Shown here: positions 1 through 6,077 of the stretch, piece by piece
How the letters are laid out: each line of letters opens with the position of its first letter
Numbering within the stretch: position 1 is the first letter of the stretch
Assembly (NCBI GenBank): GCA_900544885.1
Contig: UQWU01000054.1
Location: 1 to 9,947, forward strand
From: an uncultured Phascolarctobacterium sp.
GTDB lineage: Bacteria; Bacillota; Negativicutes; Acidaminococcales; Acidaminococcaceae
Direction of reading: 5' to 3'
Length of the DNA stretch: 9,947 bases
Notes under the pieces: generated by a model
What the model was told of the DNA's origin: nothing
What the model saw: the letters and a program-made list of their open reading frames with translations, nothing else
Databases searched by the model: none
Program-made: the position numbers and the translations under genes

Positions 1-18
1 ATCTTGAGTATAGTCCAT
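1..18 (-). CDS. Transposase, IS30-like, first 6 codons only (partial)
   Basis: The start codon is at 18-16 on the - strand, preceded at the same 8-base distance by the AAGGAGG ribosome binding site seen in the right copy (here 33-27). The six visible codons read MDYTQD, identical to the right copy. The gene continues beyond the window, so whether this copy is intact is unknown. Confidence 0.75.
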
Positions 19-86
19 TGTGATTGCCTCCTTGTAAGTTTTGTGTAGTAGCTTAATTTTAACATGAAGAGGTCACAATGGACTAT
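10..86 (-). promoter_or_regulatory. Stem covering the transposase ribosome binding site and start (left IS copy)
   Basis: Mirror image of the element at 9750-9826. The upstream arm (86-67) can pair with the arm over the start codon and Shine-Dalgarno (32-10). The single base difference between copies (49) lies in the loop, so pairing is fully kept in both. Confidence 0.6.
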
Positions 87-168
87 TTTTATTCTGTTTT
101 CAAGGTGTGCAATTTCATTTTACAATGAACCATTAATAAAAATAAATAATTTTTGCTTTTTCTTTGAT

Positions 169-197
169 TTGCACTTTTTTTATCGACGCGATATAAT
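169..197 (+). promoter_or_regulatory. Promoter for the gltX operon
   Basis: A perfect -10 TATAAT at 192-197 stands 17 bases after TTGCAC (169-174), a moderate -35. The predicted transcript start near 204 leaves a leader of about 58 bases before gltX. It lies inside 132-261, an AT-rich gap between the IS end and gltX in which nothing else was found. A competing -35 (TTGATT at 164-169) has a poor 22-base spacing. Confidence 0.75.
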
Positions 198-261
198 TAA
201 TAATGAAATAAAGTTTTTATTTTTAAATTTTTACTAGATTAGTGTTAGGAGACGATATTTA

Positions 262-1725
262 ATGTCCGAAGTTAGAGTAAGATTTGCTCCCAGTCCTACT
301 GGTTATTTACATATCGGCGGTGCTCGTACCGCATTATTCAACTGGCTTTTTGCTCATAAAATGGGCGGTAAACTGATTCTGCGTATTGAGGATACCGATA
401 CAGAACGTTTGAAAGAGGATTCTGTAAGCCAGATTCTGACTAGCTTGAAATGGCTCGGCATTAATTGGGATGAAGGTCCGGAAGTAGGTGGCGATTGCGG
501 TCCTTATTATCAATCTGAACGTCTGGATATTTACAAAAAATATGCAGAACAATTATTGGCTGAGGGTAAAGCATATTACTGCTTCTGCACTCCTGCAGAT
601 CTGGAAGCACAGCGTGAAAAACAACGTGCTGCTAAACAGCCCTTCCGCTATGCTCGTACCTGCCGCGATTTGAGCAAGGAAGAGGTAGAAAAGAGAATTG
701 CTGCCGGCGAATCTTATTCTGTACGTGTAAAAATTCCTCTGGAGGGAACTATTACCGTGCATGATTTAATTCACGGTGATGTTACTTTTAATATGGATCA
801 GTTTGATGATTTTGTTATCGTGAAATCTAATGGTATGCCTACTTATAACTTTGCTGTTGTTGTTGACGACCATTTGATGGGTATGACTCATGTTCTGCGT
901 GCTGAGGAACATTTGTCCAACACTCCGAAACAGTTGTTGATTTATGAAGCATTGGGCTGGGAGCCGCCTAAATTTGGTCATATGCCAATGATTTTAGCTC
1001 CTGATCGTTCTAAGCTGAGTAAACGTCATGGTGCAACATCTGTTGAAGAATTCCGTAGTCAAGGTTACTTGGCAGAAGCAATCGTTAACTATTTAACTTT
1101 GCTTGGTTGGGGTCCCGGCGATGAACGCGAATTATTCACTTTAAATGAAACTGTAGATTTATTTGAATTAGAACAAATGTCTAAGAAAGCAGCTATTTAT
1201 GATACTAAAAAGCTGACTTGGATGAATGGTCAATATTTGAGTGAGCTGCCGTTGGAAAAAATCTTGCCGGAAGCTAAAGCCTTCTTTATTAAAGACGGTT
1301 TGGTTACCGAGGATTGGTTTACCGCTCACGAAGAATACTTTGCTAAATTAGTGGACGTAGTTCGTGTACGTGTAAAAACTCTGCAAGAGGTGGCTGATGC
1401 ATCTACTTATTTCTTTAAGGACATTACTGAGTATGATGCTAAAGGTGTAGCTAAGCATTTTAAACCGGAAAGCGTAGCTATTCTGGAGCAATGCATTGCA
1501 GCTATTGAGGCTGATGATGTTTATGATTTAGCTACTACTGAAGCTGCTTATAATAAAATTGCTGCCGATAATGATTTGTCCTTAGGTAAGGTTATCCATC
1601 CGACACGTCTGGCGTTGACCGGTCGCACTGTATCTCCTGGTATGTTTGATGTTATGGTGCTTTTAGGTAAAGAAAAAACTTTGAACCGTCTGCATAAAGC
1701 AGTGGAATATATTAAAAGTTTGTGA
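262..1725 (+). CDS. gltX: Glutamate--tRNA ligase
   Basis: Cytoplasmic class I aminoacyl-tRNA synthetase that charges tRNA-Glu with glutamate using ATP. The 487-residue length is normal for bacterial GluRS. The ATP-binding HIGH-type signature (PSPTGYLHIGG) is at residues 10-20 and the KMSKS-type loop (KLSKR) at 251-255, so both catalytic motifs are intact. Cys107, Cys109 and Cys134 fit the zinc-binding insertion found in many GluRS. The region from about 330 onward is the helical anticodon-binding part. The start is supported by TTAGGAG about 10 bases upstream. It is the first gene of a likely operon with the exported protein, zapA and the U32 gene. Whether the enzyme also charges tRNA-Gln, as in Bacillota using the GatCAB route, cannot be read from the sequence. 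Confidence 0.97.
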   Translation: MSEVRVRFAPSPTGYLHIGGARTALFNWLFAHKMGGKLILRIEDTDTERLKEDSVSQILTSLKWLGINWDEGPEVGGDCGPYYQSERLDIYKKYAEQLLAEGKAYYCFCTPADLEAQREKQRAAKQPFRYARTCRDLSKEEVEKRIAAGESYSVRVKIPLEGTITVHDLIHGDVTFNMDQFDDFVIVKSNGMPTYNFAVVVDDHLMGMTHVLRAEEHLSNTPKQLLIYEALGWEPPKFGHMPMILAPDRSKLSKRHGATSVEEFRSQGYLAEAIVNYLTLLGWGPGDERELFTLNETVDLFELEQMSKKAAIYDTKKLTWMNGQYLSELPLEKILPEAKAFFIKDGLVTEDWFTAHEEYFAKLVDVVRVRVKTLQEVADASTYFFKDITEYDAKGVAKHFKPESVAILEQCIAAIEADDVYDLATTEAAYNKIAADNDLSLGKVIHPTRLALTGRTVSPGMFDVMVLLGKEKTLNRLHKAVEYIKSL

Positions 1726-1780
1726 TTGATTAAGAAAGGTTTCTGGGGAAGGGGACTTTCACTGGAGGAGGAAAATACCT

Positions 1781-2626
1781 ATGAAAATGAAAATCCTTTT
1801 AACAACTTTATTCTGTGTGGCTTTGAGCCTGCCTGTTTTCGCTGATCAACGTACTACCGTTTTAACTGAAGATGTTACTTTAGGTAAGGTGACGGCACAA
1901 TTACCCTATATCGACGGTAGCAATATTCCTGCAATGGAAAAACAAGCCAATGCCATTGTCCGTACTACTGCGGAAAAATTAGCACAGCAAGTAGGTGGCG
2001 GTACTGTTACTTATAAAGTAATGCTGAATCGTCCTAGTATTGTAGGTTTGTTACTGGAGGCTAAAAACGGCGGTAAAACTGCTTATGCTGGCTTAAATTT
2101 AGATTTAACTAGTGGCAGCGAGTTCGACGTTACAGAATTTTTTGTCGATAATGCTGAAGTAAAAAGTGCTTTAGGTGATTATAAAAATATTCTTTTTGGT
2201 GAAGAAGGATTTTATATTCGTAGCAGCATCGGCGCAAACTATGATAAATTTGTACCTTATGGCAAATTATTACCCTTTATGCGTATTGGTGAAGCAGGAC
2301 GTTTGATGCAAGTTGCTAAGCTTACTGAAGCAGCCGAAGGTAAAACTTTAGTGTTGGAAAAAGGCGGCTTAATTGCTTTAAAATTAGATGGTAATCCTTC
2401 TACTGGTTACAGCTGGCAGATGTCCTGTCCTTCTAGTGCTGTAAGCACTGTGGGACGTTCTTTCACAATTATTAATGAAGAGAAAGAACGTGTAGGAACA
2501 CCTGGCGTAGAATTGATTTTCCTTGCAGCCCAGACTCCTGGAACATATGATATAAAAATGGAATATAAACGTACTTGGGAAAAAATCAGCTTGAAAAATT
2601 TCAGTTTTAAAGTAATAGTGAAGTAA
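1781..2626 (+). CDS. Exported protein with C-terminal chagasin-type (I42) inhibitor domain
   Basis: 281 residues, preceded by a strong GGAGGAGG site (1764-1771). Residues 1-21 form a signal peptide: basic start, hydrophobic core, and a cleavage site after VFA. There is no lipobox cysteine, so the product is predicted to be soluble outside the inner membrane. Residues about 185-281 carry the three hallmark loops of chagasin-like cysteine-peptidase inhibitors: NPSTGYSW at 205-212, VGTPGVE at 238-244, and an aromatic RTW at 264-266 in place of the usual RPW. Residues about 22-175 resemble the DUF4163/DUF3298 pattern of RsiV- or PdaC-like exported proteins (for example YAGLNLDLTSGSEFDVTEFF at 102-121); that assignment is less certain. 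The target peptidase is unknown. It sits 55 bases after gltX with no clear terminator between them, so it is likely cotranscribed. Confidence 0.75.
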   Translation: MKMKILLTTLFCVALSLPVFADQRTTVLTEDVTLGKVTAQLPYIDGSNIPAMEKQANAIVRTTAEKLAQQVGGGTVTYKVMLNRPSIVGLLLEAKNGGKTAYAGLNLDLTSGSEFDVTEFFVDNAEVKSALGDYKNILFGEEGFYIRSSIGANYDKFVPYGKLLPFMRIGEAGRLMQVAKLTEAAEGKTLVLEKGGLIALKLDGNPSTGYSWQMSCPSSAVSTVGRSFTIINEEKERVGTPGVELIFLAAQTPGTYDIKMEYKRTWEKISLKNFSFKVIVK

Positions 2627-2663
2627 TTTTAAGTGATTTTTTCAAATTACGTAGGAGAAGGTT

Positions 2664-2909
2664 ATGGAAAAACAATCTGTTTCTGTAAAAATTTATAATG
2701 AAAGCTATGTGTTACGCACCTCAGCTCCGCAGGAACAGGTTCTGCAGGTTGCCCATGAGGTGGATAGACGCATGAATGAGCTAGCAGAAAAGAAGAACAT
2801 CCAAGGCACAGGTAAAGTTGCTGTCTGGACGGCTTTAGATTTGGCGGCGGAGCTGTTTGAATTACAACAGCGTTATGACCGTCTGTTAGCGGCAATTCGT
2901 GAAAGGTAA
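2664..2909 (+). CDS. zapA: Cell division protein ZapA
   Basis: Small cytoplasmic protein that binds and bundles FtsZ filaments and stabilises the Z ring. The 81 residues match the short form typical of Bacillota (Escherichia coli ZapA is longer). The N-terminal globular part includes the family pattern VSVKIYNESYVLR; it is followed by the helix QVAHEVDRRMNELA and a C-terminal helix of coiled-coil character (about 50-81: VAVWTALDLAAELFELQQRY). GTAGGAGAAGG lies 4-13 bases before the ATG. The U32 gene follows after 7 bases, which indicates translational coupling or at least cotranscription. Confidence 0.92.
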   Translation: MEKQSVSVKIYNESYVLRTSAPQEQVLQVAHEVDRRMNELAEKKNIQGTGKVAVWTALDLAAELFELQQRYDRLLAAIRER

Positions 2910-2916
2910 TTAATAA

Positions 2917-5385
2917 ATGATGAAAAATACAAAAATTGAGCTTTTGGCACCTGCCGGAAGCTGGGAAGCTTTAGAGGCGGCTGTCAATGCCGGTGCCGAT
3001 GCTGTGTATATGGGCGGTAAGGCTTTTGGTGCCCGTGCCTATGCCAGCAATTTTGATAAAGAGGAAATGGCCAAGGCTGTTTACTTTGCCCATATGCATC
3101 ATGTACGCTTGTATATCACTGTTAATACTTTAGTAGATGATAGTGAGCTGGAAGAGCTGGCAGAGTATCTGCTGTTTTTAAATAATGTTGGTGTTGACGG
3201 TATTATCGTACAGGATTTGGGCGTTATCCGTGTGGCACAGAAGATTGTGCCGGAGCTGCCCCTTCATGCCAGCACCCAGATGACCATTACTAATAGCCGT
3301 GGTGTTGATTTTGCTAAGGGTATTGGTATTGAACGCAGCGTTTTGGCTCGTGAATTAAGCTTAAAGGAAATCGAGGCTGCTTGCAGCCGTGGCTGTGAGA
3401 TTGAAACCTTTATTCATGGTGCATTATGTGTGTGCTATTCCGGTCAATGCCTGATGAGCAGCTTAATCGGTGGCCGCAGTGGCAACAGAGGCCGTTGTGC
3501 ACAGCCATGCCGATTACCGTATAAATTATTAAATAGCCGTGGTGAAGATATGCTTCATGGCAAGGATGCAGGTCAATATCTGTTAAGCCCGAAGGATATG
3601 AATACTTTAGGTATTTTACCGCAGCTTATTGACGCCGGCGTGGTGTCATATAAAATTGAAGGTCGTATGAAGCGTCCGGAATATGTAGCTATTGTTGTAG
3701 ATGCTTATCGTCGTGCTATTGATAGCTATCTGGCAGACGATTATCAGGTGCCGGAGCAGGATTTTGCTAATATCGAGCAAATCTTTAACCGTGATTTCAC
3801 TACTGCGTATTTAACTAATCGTCCGGGACGGGAGATGATGAGTGACCGCCGTCCGAACAACCGTGGTGTACTTATCGGCCGTGTTACTAAATTGGATAAG
3901 CAGAAGAATAAAGCAATGATTAAGCTGGATAAGGAGCTGCATGTCGGTGACGGCTTAGAGTTCTGGGTAAGCGTTGGCGGACGTGTCGGTACTACTGTTA
4001 CCGAAATGCTGTTGAATGGTCAACCTGTAACCAGTGCTCAGCCCGGTCAGCAGGTAACAATTGATATTCCTAACGGTGTACGCTTTAATGATCGTGTTTT
4101 CCGTACTTTGGATAGCCGTCTAATGAGTTATGCACAGCAATTTTATGGCCCGGATGCTAAGAAACGCATTCCTGTAGATGCTGTTGTTACTGCCCGTTTA
4201 GGACAGCCCATGACTGTTACTCTTACTGATGATGAGGGCAATGTTGGTTATGGTGAAACAGATTTCATTACGGAGGAAGCACGTAAGCGTGCTTTAGATG
4301 ATGCAGGTGTACGTAAGCAAATGGATCGTCTTGGTACTACCGAATATTTCCTCAATAGTTTAGTTTTTGAACATGACGAAAATGTTATGGTGCCTATGAG
4401 CGAAATGAATGAAGCAAGACGCATGGCCTGTGAAGCTTTAGATGCGGCACGTCTGGAAGCCTTTGCTCCTGCACGTAAGGCAGTGCATAAATATGATACT
4501 AAGCTTTCTCTGCCCATGCATAAGGTGCGTCATAATACCAGCGAGCTGACTGTGCATTGCGATAGCGTCGGTAAGGTCAACGCAGCTCTGCAGGCAGGTG
4601 CTGAACGCATCATCTTCGGCGGCGACTGCTTCAATCATCAGCTGCCGACTAATGATGATTATGCCAAAGCAGTGGAGCTGTGCCGTAAAGCAGGACGTAA
4701 AATCGCCTTTGCTACTCCGCGTATTATAAAAGAAGCACAGTTAAACTATTTTGATAAATTGTTAGTACTTTGGGATAATTTAGAGCCTGATTTTGTTTAT
4801 ATCAATAATAACGGCTTGTGGCCTTTAGCAAAAAAATATGCTCACTTGCATTTGGTTGCCGATATGTCCTTAAATATTTTCAACAACCAAACACTGCAAT
4901 TCTGGCAGGAACAAGGTGCTGTAGAAGCTGTATTGAGTGCTGAAATGACTATGGCTCAGGTTGAGCATTTGGCTGCTGTGAGTCCTGTACCTTTGGAATG
5001 CATGATTCAAGGACGTATTGAAATGATGGTCAGTGAATACTGCGTCGGTGGCAGTTTCTTAGGTGACCTGCATAAGGGAGCTTGCAAATTCAATTGCAAG
5101 GAACCGTTATTCTTGGGCGACAGAAAGGATGCAAAATTCCCTGTAGCTACTGATCAGTTCTGCCGTATGCATATTTTGAACGCTCATGAGCTGTCCATGT
5201 TAGCTAATGTCCAACAATTACAGGAGGCAGGCATTACTTCTTTGCGTATTGATGGACGTGACTATGACGAAGCTCGTTTGGGCGAGCTCATTTCCATGTA
5301 CCGTCAAGTATTAGGTGGTGCTGTGGAAAATCCCGAAAATTTACCGGGCACTACTCGCGGTCACTATTTCCGTGGCGTAATGTAA
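2917..5385 (+). CDS. Peptidase U32 family protein, two-module long form
   Basis: 822 residues. Residues 8-45 (LLAPAGSWEALEAAVNAGAD onward) open a U32 barrel. The U32 signature is at 163-181: E163, F165, the HGALC motif ending at Cys171, and Cys178. Cys194 and Cys198 follow (GRCAQPC). Residues about 400-520 match the middle domain linked to U32 collagenase-like proteins (DUF3656). The C-terminal half (about 540-822) is a second U32-like module with its own cysteines 709, 723, 727 and 749. Characterised relatives such as RlhA, TrhP and UbiU/UbiV are Fe-S proteins needed for RNA or ubiquinone hydroxylation, so RNA hydroxylation is more likely here than proteolysis; this is inference. Two ATGs stand side by side (2917 and 2920); GAAAGG at 2901-2906 favours the first. 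The zapA neighbour is commonly seen in Bacillota. Confidence 0.88.
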   Translation: MMKNTKIELLAPAGSWEALEAAVNAGADAVYMGGKAFGARAYASNFDKEEMAKAVYFAHMHHVRLYITVNTLVDDSELEELAEYLLFLNNVGVDGIIVQDLGVIRVAQKIVPELPLHASTQMTITNSRGVDFAKGIGIERSVLARELSLKEIEAACSRGCEIETFIHGALCVCYSGQCLMSSLIGGRSGNRGRCAQPCRLPYKLLNSRGEDMLHGKDAGQYLLSPKDMNTLGILPQLIDAGVVSYKIEGRMKRPEYVAIVVDAYRRAIDSYLADDYQVPEQDFANIEQIFNRDFTTAYLTNRPGREMMSDRRPNNRGVLIGRVTKLDKQKNKAMIKLDKELHVGDGLEFWVSVGGRVGTTVTEMLLNGQPVTSAQPGQQVTIDIPNGVRFNDRVFRTLDSRLMSYAQQFYGPDAKKRIPVDAVVTARLGQPMTVTLTDDEGNVGYGETDFITEEARKRALDDAGVRKQMDRLGTTEYFLNSLVFEHDENVMVPMSEMNEARRMACEALDAARLEAFAPARKAVHKYDTKLSLPMHKVRHNTSELTVHCDSVGKVNAALQAGAERIIFGGDCFNHQLPTNDDYAKAVELCRKAGRKIAFATPRIIKEAQLNYFDKLLVLWDNLEPDFVYINNNGLWPLAKKYAHLHLVADMSLNIFNNQTLQFWQEQGAVEAVLSAEMTMAQVEHLAAVSPVPLECMIQGRIEMMVSEYCVGGSFLGDLHKGACKFNCKEPLFLGDRKDAKFPVATDQFCRMHILNAHELSMLANVQQLQEAGITSLRIDGRDYDEARLGELISMYRQVLGGAVENPENLPGTTRGHYFRGVM

Positions 5386-5412
5386 TTTTGTAACGATTAA
5401 TGCAAAGTACTT

Positions 5413-5500
5413 GCTTACTTTCTTGTGTAGATGTCGACTTTTTGGCGTGCTGCAAAGTACGCAGACACGCCGAATAAGTACGTTTTTAAGGAGAGTAAGC
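5413..5500 (+). ncRNA. Long hairpin, candidate structured RNA of unknown class
   Basis: Outer helix: GCTTACTTTCTT (5413-5424) with AAGGAGAGTAAGC (5488-5500, pairing from 5489). Then an internal loop (5425-5434 and 5483-5488). Middle helix: CGACTT (5435-5440) with AAGTACG (5476-5482), one bulged A. Inner helix: TTTGGCGTG (5441-5449) with CACGCCGAA (5466-5474), a bulged A at 5465, CTGC (5450-5453) with GCAG (5461-5464), and loop AAAGTAC. Roughly 31 pairs within 88 bases is far beyond incidental hairpins here. Strand is assumed from neighbouring transcription; the structure would also form on the other strand apart from wobbles. Confidence 0.45.
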
Positions 5501-5522
5501 TTGAAACGGAGCGAGATGAGAT

Positions 5523-5596
5523 GTGTGGCACAATAGCGATTAATATGTCGAGAGGTATACAACACTGTCAACGTCAGTTAATCGAGATGTGCACAC
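5523..5596 (+). ncRNA. Second long-range stem, possibly same structured element
   Basis: GTGTG (5523-5527) pairs with CACAC (5592-5596), CACA (5529-5532) with TGTG (5588-5591), and after a small internal loop CGATTAA (5537-5543) with TTAATCG (5578-5584): 16 Watson-Crick pairs with one bulge. The 34-base interior shows only weak pairing. It begins 22 bases after the first hairpin, so the two may be domains of one RNA. Confidence 0.4.
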
Positions 5597-5626
5597 GGAC
5601 TCAAAAGTGCGTCAAGTTTCTTTTTG

Positions 5627-5635
5627 TGTTATAAT
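5627..5635 (+). promoter_or_regulatory. Extended -10 promoter for the small membrane protein gene
   Basis: TGTTATAAT at 5627-5635 is a full extended -10 (TG, one base, perfect TATAAT). No good -35 lies 16-18 bases upstream, which extended -10 promoters tolerate. The start site would be near 5642, giving a leader of about 38 bases before 5680. Confidence 0.6.
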
Positions 5636-5679
5636 CTGCCTAGTGCTTTTAGAGGTAATAGGTAGATGGGGGAATGATT

Positions 5680-5826
5680 GTGAAGAAAATTAGAGTACCG
5701 GATATTTTTGCATTGATTTGTTTTGCTTTGGCTGTTTATTATCTTGATTTTACGCAAGATATTTATAAAACTGCTATGGTAGGAATAATCATCGTGCTGT
5801 GGGCAGTGCGTATTTGGCGTCGTTAA
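5680..5826 (+). CDS. Small two-helix membrane protein, unknown function
   Basis: A 48-residue product starting VKKIRVPDIF (GTG start) and ending AVRIWRR. Residues 9-22 (IFALICFALAVYYL) and about 32-46 (AMVGIIIVLWAVRIW) are hydrophobic and would span the membrane, joined by a short polar turn (DFTQDIYKT); both ends are basic. GGGGGA at 5668-5673 is 6 bases before GTG 5680, which favours that start; an in-frame ATG at 5674 abuts the site and is less well placed. A dedicated extended -10 promoter lies just upstream. It is followed after about 50 bases by the promoter of the riboswitch unit. I do not recognise the family. Confidence 0.55.
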   Translation: MKKIRVPDIFALICFALAVYYLDFTQDIYKTAMVGIIIVLWAVRIWRR

Positions 5827-5877
5827 GGATGACTTTGTTCATAATTTGTAAATCTTTGTAAAACGATAAATATTTCC

Positions 5878-5906
5878 TTGACAAGGGACGTAGTTTTTAG
5901 TAAACT
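5878..5906 (+). promoter_or_regulatory. Promoter of the manganese riboswitch operon
   Basis: A perfect -35 TTGACA (5878-5883), a 17-base spacer and TAAACT (5901-5906, four of six consensus bases). The predicted start near 5912-5914 places the first transcribed bases right at the 5' strand of the riboswitch aptamer, which supports both calls. Confidence 0.75.
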
Positions 5907-5911
5907 CAAAA

Positions 5912-6011
5912 TATAAAAGGGAGTAGCTGGCACGCTAACGAGCGTGTTTACACTGTCGTCAATACGGTTGCGGAAAGCAATCCGGCTTTGTAAGTAAGTA
6001 GCGAGACTTTG
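5912..6011 (+). promoter_or_regulatory. yybP-ykoY family manganese riboswitch aptamer
   Basis: Conserved landmarks of this family appear in order: GGGAGTAGC (5919-5927), a P2 hairpin CACGCT/AGCGTG (5931-5936 with 5941-5946), GTCGTCAAT (5955-5963), a P4-like hairpin (5966-5971 with 5977-5982), CCGGCTTTGT (5982-5991), then AGCGAGACTTT (6000-6010). The closing P1 pairs AAAG (5916-5919) with CTTT (6007-6010) and GCT (5926-5928) with AGC (6000-6002). These 3' bases also form the 5' arm of the downstream terminator, so Mn2+ binding that holds P1 together would block termination and switch expression on. Members of this family sense Mn2+ and control Mn exporters. Recognised by eye from the motif and architecture. 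Confidence 0.88.
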
Positions 6012-6050
6012 TTGTAAATTTATTTTTTGCAGCAAAAGTCTCGTTTTTTT
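6002..6050 (+). terminator. Riboswitch-controlled intrinsic terminator
   Basis: CGAGACTTT (6002-6010) pairs with AAAGTCTCG (6035-6043); with one bulged A the stem extends by GTTG/CAGC to about 13 pairs. Seven T residues follow directly (6044-6050). Its 5' arm overlaps P1 of the aptamer, giving mutually exclusive structures. It ends 27 bases before the antiporter start codon. Confidence 0.88.
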
Positions 6051-6077
6051 ATTTTGCTGCAGTGGAAGGAGAAGTTT

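Larger units (their letters stand above)
1..131 (-). mobile_element. End of an IS30-like insertion sequence (left copy, truncated by window edge)
   Basis: Bases 131 down to 1 match 9705-9835 read in the opposite direction without gaps; the only difference is position 49 versus 9787. The match stops sharply at 131, which marks the IS boundary. The outer tip holds a small palindrome (TTCATT, 4-base loop, AATGAA). The transposase starts on the - strand at 18 and leaves the window, so the bulk of the element is not visible. Family assignment comes from the N-terminus seen in the right copy. Flanking bases of the two copies (132 onward and up to 9704) are unlike each other, as expected for separate insertions; a target duplication cannot be judged because the far ends are missing. 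Confidence 0.85.
5386..5625 (+). other. Gene-free region with strong predicted RNA/DNA secondary structure
   Basis: About 240 bases without a convincing gene. The 10-mer TGCAAAGTAC occurs at 5401-5410 and 5451-5460, exactly 50 bases apart. Bases 5413-5424 pair with 5489-5500 (12 pairs, two of them wobble), enclosing a second helix in which 5435-5453 pairs with 5461-5482 with small bulges and a 7-base loop. A separate long-range stem pairs 5523-5543 with 5578-5596. The hairpins are not followed by a T run, so they are not ordinary terminators. No known RNA family was recognised. It could be a small RNA, part of the 3' UTR of the U32 operon, or a remnant of a small mobile repeat. Confidence 0.5.

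Noticed and set aside
2623..2650. GTAATTT/AAATTAC stem between the exported protein gene and zapA
   Set aside because: Seven AT-rich pairs with a 14-base loop and no following T run; unlikely to terminate transcription.
5341..5571. Open frame of 76 codons on the - strand across the end of the U32 gene
   Set aside because: Overlaps a well-supported gene, with no ribosome binding site and a low-complexity basic product.
5542..5571. Possible - strand promoter (TTGACA, 18 bases, CATATT)
   Set aside because: The -35 is perfect but the -10 is weak, and no gene or clear RNA follows on that strand; it may be chance within the stem loop.
5431..5634. Open frame of 67 codons on the + strand in the gene-free region
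   Set aside because: No ribosome binding site, no recognisable domain, and it overlaps both strong stems and the downstream promoter; the structure explains the region better.
6027..6077. Upstream extension of the antiporter gene from a TTG codon
   Set aside because: It would start inside the riboswitch terminator, has no ribosome binding site, and the ATG at 6078 has a well-spaced GGAAGGAG.
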